Positions 1 to 7,563 of a DNA stretch of 64,000 nucleotides are shown here, piece after piece; positions within the stretch are counted from its first letter, which is position 1, and each line of letters opens with the position of its first letter. Position numbers and translations under genes: made by a program. The notes beneath the pieces were generated by a model. That model did not search any database. It had not been told where the DNA came from and saw nothing but the letters and a program-made list of their open reading frames with translations. Source of the DNA: Paenibacillus arenilitoris (lineage in GTDB: Bacteria > Bacillota > Bacilli > Paenibacillales > Paenibacillaceae). The stretch is taken from NCBI RefSeq assembly GCF_014705655.1, contig NZ_JACXIY010000014.1, forward strand, positions 1-64,000, given 5' to 3'.

Positions 1-192
1 TGGCGGGTTGGTGGGTTGGCGGGTTGGCGGGTTGGTGGGTTGGTGGGTTGGTGGGTTGGTGGGTTGGTGGGTTGGTGGGTTGGCGGTTGGACTGGTTGGC
101 GGCTTGGCGGGTTGGTGGGTTGGCGGGTTGGCGGGTTGGTGGGTTGGTGGGTTGGTGGGTTGGTGGGTTGGTGGGTTGGTGGGTTGGCGGGC
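1..192. repeat. G-rich octanucleotide tandem repeat, about 24 units
   Basis: Units are TGGTGGGT or TGGCGGGT. Register slips by a base near 81-96 (one 7-base and one 9-base unit), which splits the array into blocks of about 10 and 12 regular units. Every unit carries G-runs on the + strand, so four-stranded G structures are possible. The array starts at the window edge and may continue upstream. Confidence 0.95.
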
Positions 193-435
193 ATAACGTT
201 CACGGGGCTGCTGCATAAGGAACGAATCGAGCAAAGCTGCTCCCTGTTGAAGCATACGGGCAAAACGGCGGCCGAAATCGCCCAGCTCGTCGGCATGCCC
301 GACAGGAAGCACTTTCACCGCGTATTCAAGCGGCTGACCGGCATGACGTCAATCGCTTACCGCAAGGAAGCAGACTTGCCCGAGCCGGACGTGGCGCCTA
401 GAGAGGCCCCGGCCGGGACGCCTTATTCGTCGTAA
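1..435 (+). CDS. AraC-type HTH C-terminus fused to octapeptide repeat (5' partial)
   Basis: The frame is open from the window edge to a TAA at 433-435. Codons 1-64 lie in a G-rich octanucleotide repeat and read as a Gly/Trp/Leu/Val octapeptide repeat. From about base 193 the protein changes abruptly to a normal AraC/XylS C-terminal segment: the start of the second helix-turn-helix, a HFHRVFKRLTGM motif and a final Arg-Lys tail. The first half of the DNA-binding domain, expected just upstream, is replaced by the repeat. This is either a regulator broken by repeat expansion, a phase-variable gene (8 bp is not a multiple of 3), or an assembly artefact at a low-complexity edge. The last 13 bases overlap the convergent SDR gene. 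Confidence 0.5.
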   Translation, partial: WRVGGLAGWRVGGLVGWWVGGLVGWWVGGWTGWRLGGLVGWRVGGLVGWWVGGLVGWWVGGLAGITFTGLLHKERIEQSCSLLKHTGKTAAEIAQLVGMPDRKHFHRVFKRLTGMTSIAYRKEADLPEPDVAPREAPAGTPYSS

Positions 436-1172
436 ATCATTTTGATCGTCATGCCGCCGTCGACCGTCATATGCGTGCCGGTCACGAAGTCGTTGGCGGG
501 ATCGGTCAAATACAGGCATGCCCGGGCGATATCTTCAGGCCTGCCGACCCGCCGAGCGGGATGCTGGGCGTGATCCTCGGGACGCAGCTTCCCGTAATCG
601 CCGGTCTCGATCCAGCCCGGACAGATCGCGTTCACCGTAATCCGGTCGGGACCGAGCGAGACCGCGAGCGCATGCGTCAGCGACAGAATTCCGCCCTTCG
701 ACGCGGCGTACGCCTCCGAATTCGGCTCGGACATGACCGCCCTCGTCGAGGAGATATTCACGATCGCGCCGCCTCCTCCCGCCCGCATCAGCTTGGCCGC
801 TTCGCGGGAGCAGAGGAACGCGCCGCGCAAATTCGTGTTCACGACGCCGTCCCACTCCTCGACCGTCAGATCGTACGGGGATTTCCATATGCCGAAGCCG
901 GCGTTGTTGACGAGAATATCGAGGCGCCCCAGCATCGCATCCAAGTCGCGAAACAGCTGCTCGATTTGTTCGGGCTTGCCGATGTCCGCCGCGATCGCCA
1001 AGGAATCGCAGCCGGCTTGCTCCAGCAGCCTGCCCGTTTCCTCCAGTCCTTCCTCGTTTCGGTCCGCAAGGACGGGGAGGGCGCCCTGCCCGGCGTACGC
1101 CAGCGCAAGCGCTCTTCCGATGCCCGCTCCCGCACCTGTAATGAGCGCGATTTTGTCGGTATGGGTCGACAT
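423..1172 (-). CDS. SDR-family NAD(P)-dependent oxidoreductase
   Basis: A 249-residue classical short-chain dehydrogenase. The cofactor motif TGAGAGIG is at residues 12-19, NNAG at 89-92, the catalytic serine in the SST motif near 141-142, and the YxxxK pair at Tyr155/Lys159. A C-terminal VDGG segment is typical of the family. The start is the ATG at 1172, because GAGGAGGG sits 8 bases upstream of it; an in-frame ATG seven codons earlier lies before that ribosome binding site. Substrate cannot be read from sequence; relatives oxidise sugars, polyols or 3-oxoacyl compounds. The gene converges on, and overlaps by 13 bases, the AraC remnant. Confidence 0.9.
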   Translation of the reverse strand: MSTHTDKIALITGAGAGIGRALALAYAGQGALPVLADRNEEGLEETGRLLEQAGCDSLAIAADIGKPEQIEQLFRDLDAMLGRLDILVNNAGFGIWKSPYDLTVEEWDGVVNTNLRGAFLCSREAAKLMRAGGGGAIVNISSTRAVMSEPNSEAYAASKGGILSLTHALAVSLGPDRITVNAICPGWIETGDYGKLRPEDHAQHPARRVGRPEDIARACLYLTDPANDFVTGTHMTVDGGMTIKMIYDE

Positions 1173-1375
1173 GATCGAATCCCTCCTCTTCATTGTTCTC
1201 CCCTTATATACCTTTATGCGCGGCCGAAGTCAAGCTGCCGGTATCGTTACGTCCGGATCGCCTTACTCGTTGCCTTGATCAGCGGCCCCGCGCATCCCGG
1301 AAGGCTTCCCCGACATACCCTAGAACAAAGCAGTCAGAAAATTTGATCAAGTCTTAAATTTGTCACATTTGACCC

Positions 1376-1404
1376 TTGTCTTTGGACGCCGGAGCGCATA
1401 TGAT
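1376..1404 (+). promoter_or_regulatory. Candidate sigma-A promoter of nox
   Basis: TTGTCT at 1376-1381 and TATGAT at 1399-1404 are separated by 17 bases, ahead of nox. Transcription would begin near 1411, upstream of the two Rex/FNR-like dyads. Confidence 0.55.
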
Positions 1405-1420
1405 AAAAGCAAGAAGGGAT

Positions 1421-1436
1421 TGTGAAATAAATCACA
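1421..1436. promoter_or_regulatory. Rex/FNR-type operator 1
   Basis: TGTGAAATAAATCACA is a TGTGA-N6-TCACA dyad. With its flanking T it also fits the Rex pattern TTGTGAA-N4-TTCACAA with two mismatches. It lies just downstream of the predicted nox start site, where a bound repressor would block transcription. Confidence 0.65.
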
Positions 1437-1449
1437 TAATAACCTACTA

Positions 1450-1465
1450 TGTGAAAAGTTTCACC
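1450..1465. promoter_or_regulatory. Rex/FNR-type operator 2
   Basis: TGTGAAAAGTTTCACC has the same geometry as the first site. The centres are 29 bases apart. Two copies before an NADH oxidase support redox control, Rex being the simplest candidate. Confidence 0.55.
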
Positions 1466-1528
1466 TGGTGGAGCGTGATGGAGAAAAGCGATCGCGCCCT
1501 GCGCCCAAACCATTTGGAGGCGATCATC

Positions 1529-2863
1529 ATGGCAATGAAAATAACGGTTGTAGGCTGCACGCACGCGGGAACCGCAGCGATTACGCAAATGGCAAAGCTT
1601 TATCCGGAAGCCCGGATTACGGTATATGAGCGGAACGACAACATTTCGTTTCTATCGTGCGGCATCGCGCTTCATGTCAGCGGCGTCGTGAAGGACGCCG
1701 GACAGTTGTTTTATTCGAATCCCGACCGGCTGGCCGAGCTCGGCGTGCGGACGCATATGAAGCACGACGCGCTGGCGATCGATACCGACGCGAAGACGGT
1801 TCGCGTGCGCAATCTGGAAACGGGGGAGGAATTTACCGACGCGTACGACAAGCTCGTCATGACGACCGGCTCGTGGCCGATCATTCCGCAGATGGACGGA
1901 ATCGGGCTCGAGAACGTCATGCTATGCAAAAACTACAATCATGCGCAGGCCATCATCGAGAAGGCGAAGAAGGCCGACCGGATTGCCGTCATCGGGGCCG
2001 GCTACATCGGCATCGAGCTGGTCGAGGCGTTCGAGCAGCTCGGCAAGCGGGTGACGCTGATCGATAACATGGAGCGGATCCTGTACAAATATTTGGACCG
2101 CGAGTTCACGGACGTGACCGAACAGACGCTGGCCGAGCGGGGCATCGCGATCGCGACCGGACAGACCGTCACTTCGTTCGAGGGCCGGAACGGGCGCGTC
2201 ACTCGCGTCATTACGACGGCCGGCGAATACGAAGCCGATCTCGTCGTGCTCTGCATCGGCTTCCGGCCGAACACGGAGCTTCTTGCCGGCCAGGTCGACA
2301 TGCTGCCGAACGGCGCCATCGTCGTCGACGAATATATGCGAACGAGCAAGGAGGACGTATTCGCCGCGGGTGACAGCTGCGCCGTCCTGTATAACCCGAC
2401 CGGCAAGCATGCGTATATTCCGCTCGCGACCAACGCCGTCCGAATGGGCACGCTCGTCGCCAAAAACCTGCTGCGGCCGACCGTCAAATACATGGGCACG
2501 CAAGGGACGTCGGGCATTAAAATTTACGATTACAACATCGCGTCGACCGGCATGACCGAAACGGCCGCGCTTGCCGCGGGCATGAATGTGAAAAATGTCA
2601 CAATCACGGACAATTACCGGCCCGAATTTATGCCGACCTACGAGCAGGTTTTGCTGAAAGTCGTCTACGAGGCGGACGGCCGCCGTATCGTCGGCGCCCA
2701 GGTGCTCTCGAAGGCGGACCTGACGCAAGCGATCAACACGCTGTCGGTCTGCATCCAGAACGGCATGACGATGGACGAACTGAGCTACGTCGACTTCTTC
2801 TTCCAGCCGCATTACAACAAGCCGTGGAACTTGCTGAACCAAGCCGGCTTGCAGGCGATTTAA
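1529..2863 (+). CDS. nox: NADH oxidase / CoA-disulfide reductase family flavoprotein
   Basis: 444 residues, the usual family length. An N-terminal FAD-binding segment is followed by the redox-active cysteine in FLSCGIAL (Cys44), the NAD-binding GAGYIG at 156-161, an AAGD FAD motif, and a C-terminal dimerisation domain. The single active cysteine identifies the Nox/CoADR group of class III flavin reductases. The HAGTAA segment near the N-terminus resembles water-forming NADH oxidases more than CoA-disulfide reductases, but sequence alone does not separate them. The start is the ATG at 1529, 8 bases after TTGGAGG; upstream in-frame starts lie in the regulatory region. Expected role: cytosolic NAD+ regeneration with oxygen. 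Confidence 0.85.
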   Translation: MAMKITVVGCTHAGTAAITQMAKLYPEARITVYERNDNISFLSCGIALHVSGVVKDAGQLFYSNPDRLAELGVRTHMKHDALAIDTDAKTVRVRNLETGEEFTDAYDKLVMTTGSWPIIPQMDGIGLENVMLCKNYNHAQAIIEKAKKADRIAVIGAGYIGIELVEAFEQLGKRVTLIDNMERILYKYLDREFTDVTEQTLAERGIAIATGQTVTSFEGRNGRVTRVITTAGEYEADLVVLCIGFRPNTELLAGQVDMLPNGAIVVDEYMRTSKEDVFAAGDSCAVLYNPTGKHAYIPLATNAVRMGTLVAKNLLRPTVKYMGTQGTSGIKIYDYNIASTGMTETAALAAGMNVKNVTITDNYRPEFMPTYEQVLLKVVYEADGRRIVGAQVLSKADLTQAINTLSVCIQNGMTMDELSYVDFFFQPHYNKPWNLLNQAGLQAI

Positions 2864-2880
2864 CTTAAATCCCTCAAGAA

Positions 2881-2951
2881 CAAACTCCTTTTCGATCCGG
2901 ATGGATCGGCTGGCGCCTCCAGTCGGTCACCGCGAATCGGAAGGGAGTTTG
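2881..2951. repeat. Imperfect long inverted repeat after nox
   Basis: Arms at 2881-2896 and 2936-2951 pair over about 16 positions with a few mismatches, starting CAAACTCC and ending GGGAGTTTG. A smaller GG-CTGG/CCAG stem lies inside. No T-run follows, so it is not a standard terminator. Confidence 0.5.
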
Positions 2952-3020
2952 CCGCGTATTTGTCAATACATTTGATTCCATATAAAATAAGGGAATGATC
3001 AGCAGAGCGGAGTGAAACCA

Positions 3021-3935
3021 ATGAAGATCGATCTTTCCGAATCGCATTTGCCCGTATACGAAGCGCTGGCCAGCGATGTCAGGCTCAAAATCATCCACCT
3101 TCTGGCCCGGCAGGACATGAATATCAAGGATCTTGCCCAAGCGCTCGAGCTTAGCAGCCCCATCATGACGATGCACGTGAAAAAGCTGGAGAAAGCCGGC
3201 CTGATCAGCTCCGAGATGGTATCCGGCGGCGCCGGCACGAAGAAGATGTGCAAGCTCGTTACCGACCGCATCGAAATCGACTTTCCTACCCGCAGCCGTC
3301 CGGCGTTCCGCGCCTATCACGAATCGATCGTATCCGTCGGCCATTATACCGACTTCGAGATCGAGCCGACCTGCGGGCTCGCCACGACGTCGAAGGTCAT
3401 CGGCATGTTCGACGAGCCGCGGTTTTTCCTCGACCCGGAGCGGATGAACGCCAAAATTTTATGGTTCGGCAGCGGCTATATCGAATACAAAATCGCGAAC
3501 TTCCTGCTGAAGAGCGAGAAGCCGGCCGAGCTCGAAATCTCGTTTGAAATTTCGTCCGAGGCGCCGCTAGCCAACGACAATTGGCCCTCCGACATTACAT
3601 TCTACCTCAACGACACGAAGATCGGAATGTGGACGAGCCCCGGCGACTTCGGCGGCAAGCGCGGCAAATTCACGCCCGAATGGTGGCGGGACGATATCAA
3701 TCAATACGGCCTGCTGAAGGTGCTCAAAATCACGCCCGACGGCACGTACATCGACGGCCGCCGCATTTCCCGCGTGACGCTGGACGACGTCGGGATAGGG
3801 AACAAGCAATTGAAATTCCGGATCGCCGTGGAGCCGGATGCCGAGCATGTCGGCGGCGTAACCTTATTCGGCGCGGGATTCGGCAATTACAACCAGGATA
3901 TCGTATTCAAGCTCTATTACGAGCGGATCGAGTAA
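3021..3935 (+). CDS. ArsR-type winged-helix regulator with large C-terminal domain
   Basis: 304 residues. Residues about 8-85 form an ArsR/SmtB-like winged helix (LAQALELSSPIMTMHVKKLE is the recognition region). The remaining ~215 residues are an unassigned beta-rich domain with many aromatic residues; they lack the metal-binding cysteines of metal-sensing ArsR proteins. Similar two-domain regulators occur in Paenibacillus near carbohydrate genes, so a ligand-binding role for the C-terminal part is an inference. The ATG at 3021 is chosen because GGAG ends 8 bases before it; a GTG at 3012 overlaps that site. Transcribed alone, ending in a GC hairpin with seven T. Confidence 0.75.
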   Translation: MKIDLSESHLPVYEALASDVRLKIIHLLARQDMNIKDLAQALELSSPIMTMHVKKLEKAGLISSEMVSGGAGTKKMCKLVTDRIEIDFPTRSRPAFRAYHESIVSVGHYTDFEIEPTCGLATTSKVIGMFDEPRFFLDPERMNAKILWFGSGYIEYKIANFLLKSEKPAELEISFEISSEAPLANDNWPSDITFYLNDTKIGMWTSPGDFGGKRGKFTPEWWRDDINQYGLLKVLKITPDGTYIDGRRISRVTLDDVGIGNKQLKFRIAVEPDAEHVGGVTLFGAGFGNYNQDIVFKLYYERIE

Positions 3936-3937
3936 TC

Positions 3938-3962
3938 GCGGGCGCGAGCGCACGCTTTTTTT
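3938..3962 (+). terminator. Intrinsic terminator of the ArsR-type gene
   Basis: A short GC-rich hairpin (GCG-GCG / CGC-CGC with one mismatch, 3938-3955) is followed by seven T. Confidence 0.6.
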
Positions 3963-3985
3963 CTATACGCTTATTCGAGCGCGCA

Positions 3986-4073
3986 AGCGTAAACGGCCGA
4001 CGCTACGCACGAACCGCTAGCTGCATCTTGCGCAGCTCGGTTCTGTGCCGTCCGTTGGCGTCATAAGCTCGTT
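3986..4073. repeat. Dispersed palindromic repeat, long copy
   Basis: GTAAACGGC near 3986 and CGTTGGCGTCATAAGCTCG at the right end match a shorter copy at about 50294-50336, which lacks the middle. The extra middle (about 4009-4045) is itself a hairpin with AACCG/CGGTT and AGCTGC/GCAGCT stems. It looks like a REP-type intergenic palindrome with an inserted arm. Confidence 0.45.
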
Positions 4074-4127
4074 ATTCCTATCTTCGAGCATCCCGCGTCG
4101 CGCACGACGGGTGAAATGCCGCATTCC

Positions 4128-4328
4128 TTATACGACGTCGTAGCCTTGCTCTTCGATCGCCGCTTTGACCGCGCCCAGCGACACCTTCTTCTCGTCGTAC
4201 TCCACGCTAACCTTCTTGCCCGCCAGATCGACCTTGCCGGTCGCGCCGGCATCGCTCACCGCTTTCTCTACCGAAGCGGCACAATGGCCGCAGGTCATTC
4301 CTTCCACCTTCAATACCGTGTTCGCCAT
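4128..4328 (-). CDS. copZ: Copper chaperone CopZ (heavy-metal-associated domain)
   Basis: A 66-residue single HMA domain. The Cu(I)-binding motif MTCGHC is near residues 11-16, and the fold is the usual beta-alpha-beta-beta-alpha-beta length. CopZ carries Cu(I) in the cytosol to the CopA exporter and to CsoR/CopY-type regulators. The start at 4328 gives the canonical MANTVLKVEG N-terminus; a GGCGGG element lies upstream. Two CsoR-like dyads precede it. No csoR or copA lies beside it in this window, so the copper exporter must be elsewhere. Confidence 0.93.
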   Translation of the reverse strand: MANTVLKVEGMTCGHCAASVEKAVSDAGATGKVDLAGKKVSVEYDEKKVSLGAVKAAIEEQGYDVV

Positions 4329-4357
4329 TCGTTTATCCCGCCTTTCTTTTATTAACC

Positions 4358-4376
4358 TATACCACCATGGGGTATA
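4358..4376. promoter_or_regulatory. CsoR-like operator, promoter-proximal copy
   Basis: TATACC-N7-GGTATA, with an internal CC-N3-GG core, 30 bases upstream of copZ. It matches the TACCC/GGGTA style of CsoR operators. Confidence 0.55.
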
Positions 4377-4396
4377 TAATGACAACCCGATCATAA

Positions 4397-4415
4397 CATA
4401 CCCCCTGGGGGTATG
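4397..4415. promoter_or_regulatory. CsoR-like operator, distal copy
   Basis: CATACCCCC-T-GGGGGTATG is a perfect 9-bp-arm palindrome. This is the classic copper-responsive CsoR site shape. It lies about 70 bases upstream of copZ. Confidence 0.7.
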
Positions 4416-4824
4416 TAAAGATTCTCTTCCCGCAATCCGTCCGGAGCGCTTTCCTTACGGTTGTCATTATGCTACTATCCAAGTAGTCAAGTGCAGAAAC
4501 GACCAATACATAATAGATGGTATGGTACATATGGATTATTATGCGCATGTCAAATGGTCTATGGACGTCGTCCCCGGGAAAGCATCGATAACCGCCGTGT
4601 TATCGTCCGGTCTCCATGCGCCGTACGGTTATCGGCCAGATGGTGTTCGTCTCGCTCAACTTCATTTTCATGCTGGCGACGTTCGTCTTGATCCATTACC
4701 GCTTCGCATAAAGATCAGGCGGGCTTCGTTGCCCGGCAAGCGTCATGAATAACGTAACGATAATTTTGTTTTATCAATTGTCCGGTATAGTGGTTTTGAT
4801 TATTCCGGAAGACGGAGAGGATGG
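4416..4824. other. Intergenic region between copZ and GDPD
   Basis: About 400 bases without a confident gene. It contains one candidate 31-codon hydrophobic ORF (4616-4711). I see no repeat array or terminator in it. Confidence 0.5.
4616..4711 (+). CDS. Candidate small membrane peptide, 31 residues
   Basis: ATG-to-TAA frame encoding a short basic N-terminus (MRRTV) followed by one continuous hydrophobic helix of about 20 residues and a basic HYRFA end. The composition fits a single-pass membrane miniprotein. There is no clear ribosome binding site, and the frame is closed by a stop eight codons upstream, so it may instead be the remnant of a longer gene. Low confidence. Confidence 0.25.
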   Translation: MRRTVIGQMVFVSLNFIFMLATFVLIHYRFA

Positions 4825-5577
4825 ATGGTTATCAAATCGCTCATTAATTTTGCACACCGGGGCGCAAGCGCCTACTGCCCCGAGAACACGATCGCGGCCT
4901 TCAAGAAAGCGCTCGAGCTCGGCGCGACGGGCATCGAGACGGATGTCCAGCTTACCAAGGACGGCCGCGTCGTCGTCATTCACGACGAGTCGCTGGCTCG
5001 CACGGCCGGCCTGAACCGGCTCGTCAAGGATACCGGGTACGACGAGCTGCAGACGCTCGACGCCGGCGGCTGGTTCGCGCCCGAATTCCGGGGAGAGCGC
5101 ATCCCAAGCCTGGAGCAGCTGCTTCTGCTTGTCTCGGATACGGGCACGATTGTGAATATCGAGCTTAAGAATGGCTACGTCCAATATCCCGGCCTCGAGC
5201 AGAAGGTCATTGACCTCGTGCGCGAGCATCAAATGACCGAACGGGTCGTCATCTCGAGCTTCAATCATTATTCGCTCGCGCTGTGCAAGCAGCTGGCTCC
5301 GGAGATCCGCACCGGCATTTTGTACATGGAAGGGCTCTACCGTCCTTGGGATTACGCGATGTCGCTGCATGCGGACGCGCTCCACGCGTTCAAGCCCGCG
5401 GTTACGGCGGAGTGGGTGGCGGAGGCGGCCGCGCACGGCATCGACTACCATCCGTTCACGGTCAACGACCGGGAGGAGATGGAGCGTCTCATCGACTGCG
5501 GCGTCGCCGGCATCATTACGGACTATCCGGACCGGCTCGCCGAAGCGCTTACGGGGAGAGGAGCAGGATCGGCATGA
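4825..5577 (+). CDS. Cytosolic glycerophosphodiester phosphodiesterase
   Basis: 250 residues, the length of the UgpQ-type cytosolic enzymes, with no signal peptide. The GDPD core is clear: HRGASA with His11-Arg12, the PENT motif with Glu20, ETDVQ near 38-42, and the second catalytic histidine in VIHDE at 53. The enzyme hydrolyses glycerophosphodiesters to glycerol-3-phosphate and an alcohol. It overlaps the downstream transporter gene by ATGA, so the two are translationally coupled; the transporter may supply its substrate. A GGAGAGG element sits very close (4 bases) to the ATG. Confidence 0.92.
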   Translation: MVIKSLINFAHRGASAYCPENTIAAFKKALELGATGIETDVQLTKDGRVVVIHDESLARTAGLNRLVKDTGYDELQTLDAGGWFAPEFRGERIPSLEQLLLLVSDTGTIVNIELKNGYVQYPGLEQKVIDLVREHQMTERVVISSFNHYSLALCKQLAPEIRTGILYMEGLYRPWDYAMSLHADALHAFKPAVTAEWVAEAAAHGIDYHPFTVNDREEMERLIDCGVAGIITDYPDRLAEALTGRGAGSA

Positions 5578-6776
5578 GAAAAACATGGCTTCTCGGCTTC
5601 GGCTTTTTCAGCATCAGTATTACGTGGGCGCTGTATAACGCGTTCGTCCCTTTCTTCCTGGAGAAGTTTCTGACGAGCACGGCGCTCATCGGCTTCATGA
5701 TGACGATCGATAATTATTTCGCGCTGTTCCTGCAGCCGTGGATCGGAAGCCGCAGCGACCGCACGAGAAGCCGTTTCGGCAAAAGAATGCCCTACCTGCT
5801 CCTCGGCATGCCGCTCGCCGCGGTATTCGGTGCGTTAATTCCTTGGCATACCGGTCTGCTGACGCTCGTCCTGTTCATGGTGCTGATGAACCTGTCGATG
5901 AGCTTGTACCGCTCGCCGACCGTCGCGCTCATGCCGGACATTACCCCGGAAGGGAAGCGGACGCAGGCGAACGGGGTCATTAATTTCATGGGCGGCATCG
6001 GTTCCATTATCGCCTTCGGGGGAGGCGCCTTCCTCTATGAACGGCATATCTCCCTTCCGTTCCTGACCTCTTCGGTTCTGACCTTGATTTGCCTGGCCAT
6101 TCTTCTGTATGCGATCCGGGAGCGTCGCGACGCCGTTTCGTTCGCGCCCGCCGAGCGGCAAAGCTCCGTTTCGTTCCGCGGCGAGTGGAACCGCCCTACC
6201 GTCTTTCTGCTTTGCGCGATCTTCTTCTGGTTTCTCTCGTACCAGGGCGTCGAGGCGTTCTTCACCCTGTACGGCAAAAACCATCTGCAGCTTACGGAAG
6301 GCCAGGCTTCCTTCTCCCTGGCGTTCTTCTCGCTCGCGTTCGTGCTCGGCGCCATACCGAGCGGCCTGCTCGGCAAGCGGTTCGGCAAGAAGCGCATCAT
6401 CGCCATCGGCGTCGCCGGCCTGATCGCGTGCTTCGCCGCGATTTCCTTCATCGACTCGCTTCTGCCGCTGCGCGTCCTGCTCATCGTCGGCGGACTGTTC
6501 TGGGCGATGATCAACATCAATTCCTACCCGTTCGTCGTCTCGCTCGGCAAGGAAGAAAGCATCGGCACGCGCACCGGCATTTATTATTTGTTTTCCTCCC
6601 TCGCCGCCATCGCATCTCCGCCGCTGATGGGCGGCTTGATCGACCTGTTCGGCTACTCGGCGCTATTCTACGTCGCAACGGGAGGCATGGTCGTCGCGCT
6701 GCTGTTCCTGCTCGGCGTCCGCGACAGCGGCATGACGAGGGGCGTCGCCGCCCCGGACGCGAACCGTTCCGCCTAA
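5574..6776 (+). CDS. MFS transporter, SLC45/GPH-like
   Basis: 400 residues with about 12 hydrophobic segments. The loop SDRTRSRFGKRMPYLL after the second or third helix is the MFS signature in the form found in SLC45-type and glycoside-pentoside transporters. The ATG at 5574 overlaps the stop of the GDPD gene (ATGA) and is preceded by GGAGAGGAG. Tight coupling to a phosphodiesterase suggests uptake of a glycerophosphodiester or related compound, but this is inference. A strong terminator follows directly, so the pair is a two-gene operon. Confidence 0.85.
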   Translation: MRKTWLLGFGFFSISITWALYNAFVPFFLEKFLTSTALIGFMMTIDNYFALFLQPWIGSRSDRTRSRFGKRMPYLLLGMPLAAVFGALIPWHTGLLTLVLFMVLMNLSMSLYRSPTVALMPDITPEGKRTQANGVINFMGGIGSIIAFGGGAFLYERHISLPFLTSSVLTLICLAILLYAIRERRDAVSFAPAERQSSVSFRGEWNRPTVFLLCAIFFWFLSYQGVEAFFTLYGKNHLQLTEGQASFSLAFFSLAFVLGAIPSGLLGKRFGKKRIIAIGVAGLIACFAAISFIDSLLPLRVLLIVGGLFWAMININSYPFVVSLGKEESIGTRTGIYYLFSSLAAIASPPLMGGLIDLFGYSALFYVATGGMVVALLFLLGVRDSGMTRGVAAPDANRSA

Positions 6777-6783
6777 GCACGAA

Positions 6784-6812
6784 GAAGGAGGGCCTCGGCC
6801 CTCCTTCATTTT
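6784..6812 (+). terminator. Intrinsic terminator of the GDPD-MFS operon
   Basis: An 11-bp perfect stem GAAGGAGGGCC / GGCCCTCCTTC with a 2-base turn is followed by ATTTT. Confidence 0.85.
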
Positions 6813-7007
6813 CGCATCCGCCGCAACAAAGCGACCAGATCGGCACTTTCCCGCGCTATAGCGTAATGACCCTTCCTTGCTGCGAGTTCCCAAGTCTCTG
6901 GTTGACGGCGTTGCCGAAGGGCGCTCTCCCCTGTAAAGGAACATTTGTGCACGTCCTAAACTGGCTCGCCTATGTCGATGGTGCATTCCATAGGTAGAAG
7001 ATGCTAG

Positions 7008-7186
7008 TTTCAAAAAATGAAATTAAAGTGTCTCTAACCACCTTCACATTCGATTCAGCTTCAACATTTGAAATTAAACGGAGAAGCGAGAGCTACTCTG
7101 GTCTCTTTCAACTGGTTTTGTTTCAAAATTTGAAACTCAAATCCATCTTTCCGTTCTCCTTGCGGTTTTAATTTCAAAAGTTGAAA
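7008..7186. repeat. Four-dyad array A1 (TTTCAA-N3-TTGAAA family)
   Basis: Four dyads are centred at 7015, 7066, 7128 and 7179, giving spacings of 51, 62 and 51 bases. Consensus TTTCAAAATTTGAAA; the third copy is perfect. The array lies 200 bases after the MFS terminator, between convergent genes. The rest of 6813-7007 shows no gene. Confidence 0.85.
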
Positions 7187-7384
7187 TTGAAACCGTACTC
7201 CTTAGGGCCAATTGACGGTCACCTTTTCCTGAACCAACAAATAGGCGCCTTTTGGCCGAAGACCTGCGACATAATCAAGCAAAGAATCACGACTTGCTCC
7301 CTCACTTGATGCCCTTCCGAGCCCTGAACGATTACCCTCGCTTCACTGGCCATTCTAGCCCTATCAACTTGCCATCTCCAAAAA

Positions 7385-7563
7385 CCTGCAATTGTGCATC
7401 TTTGAGCGTAACCTTCACCTACGATTTATCAATTCCTGCGAAAAAGCAGGTTTTGAAACATTATCCTTCAATTAAGAGGAGGATTGCGTAAAATCACCTG
7501 CACGATTGCAGGCTTTCACCGCCTTCACCCGTAATCGCAAGAAAAAGCCTGTACATTAGCAGG
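7385..7563. repeat. Four-dyad array H (CCTGC-N6-GCAGG family)
   Basis: Dyads are centred near 7392, 7442.5, 7504.5 and 7555.5, giving spacings of about 50.5, 62 and 51 bases. Copies 2 and 3 are perfect (CCTGCGAAAAAGCAGG; CCTGCACGATTGCAGG). The sequence is unrelated to array A1, 200 bases away, but the geometry is the same. Confidence 0.85.

Noticed and set aside
1..218. Gly/Trp-rich ORFs in all three forward frames
   Set aside because: They are translations of the octanucleotide repeat; only the frame running into the AraC domain has coding support downstream.
1369..1404. TTGACC as the -35 of the nox promoter
   Set aside because: Spacing to TATGAT is 24 bases; TTGTCT at 1376 gives 17.
4165..4752. 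195-codon + strand ORF across copZ and its upstream region
   Set aside because: It runs antisense through copZ and the CsoR-like operators and has no coherent protein character.
7008..7186. Four-dyad arrays as CRISPR arrays
   Set aside because: Repeats are only ~15 bp, are degenerate palindromes, occur as sets of four with symmetric unequal spacing, and no cas genes are present.
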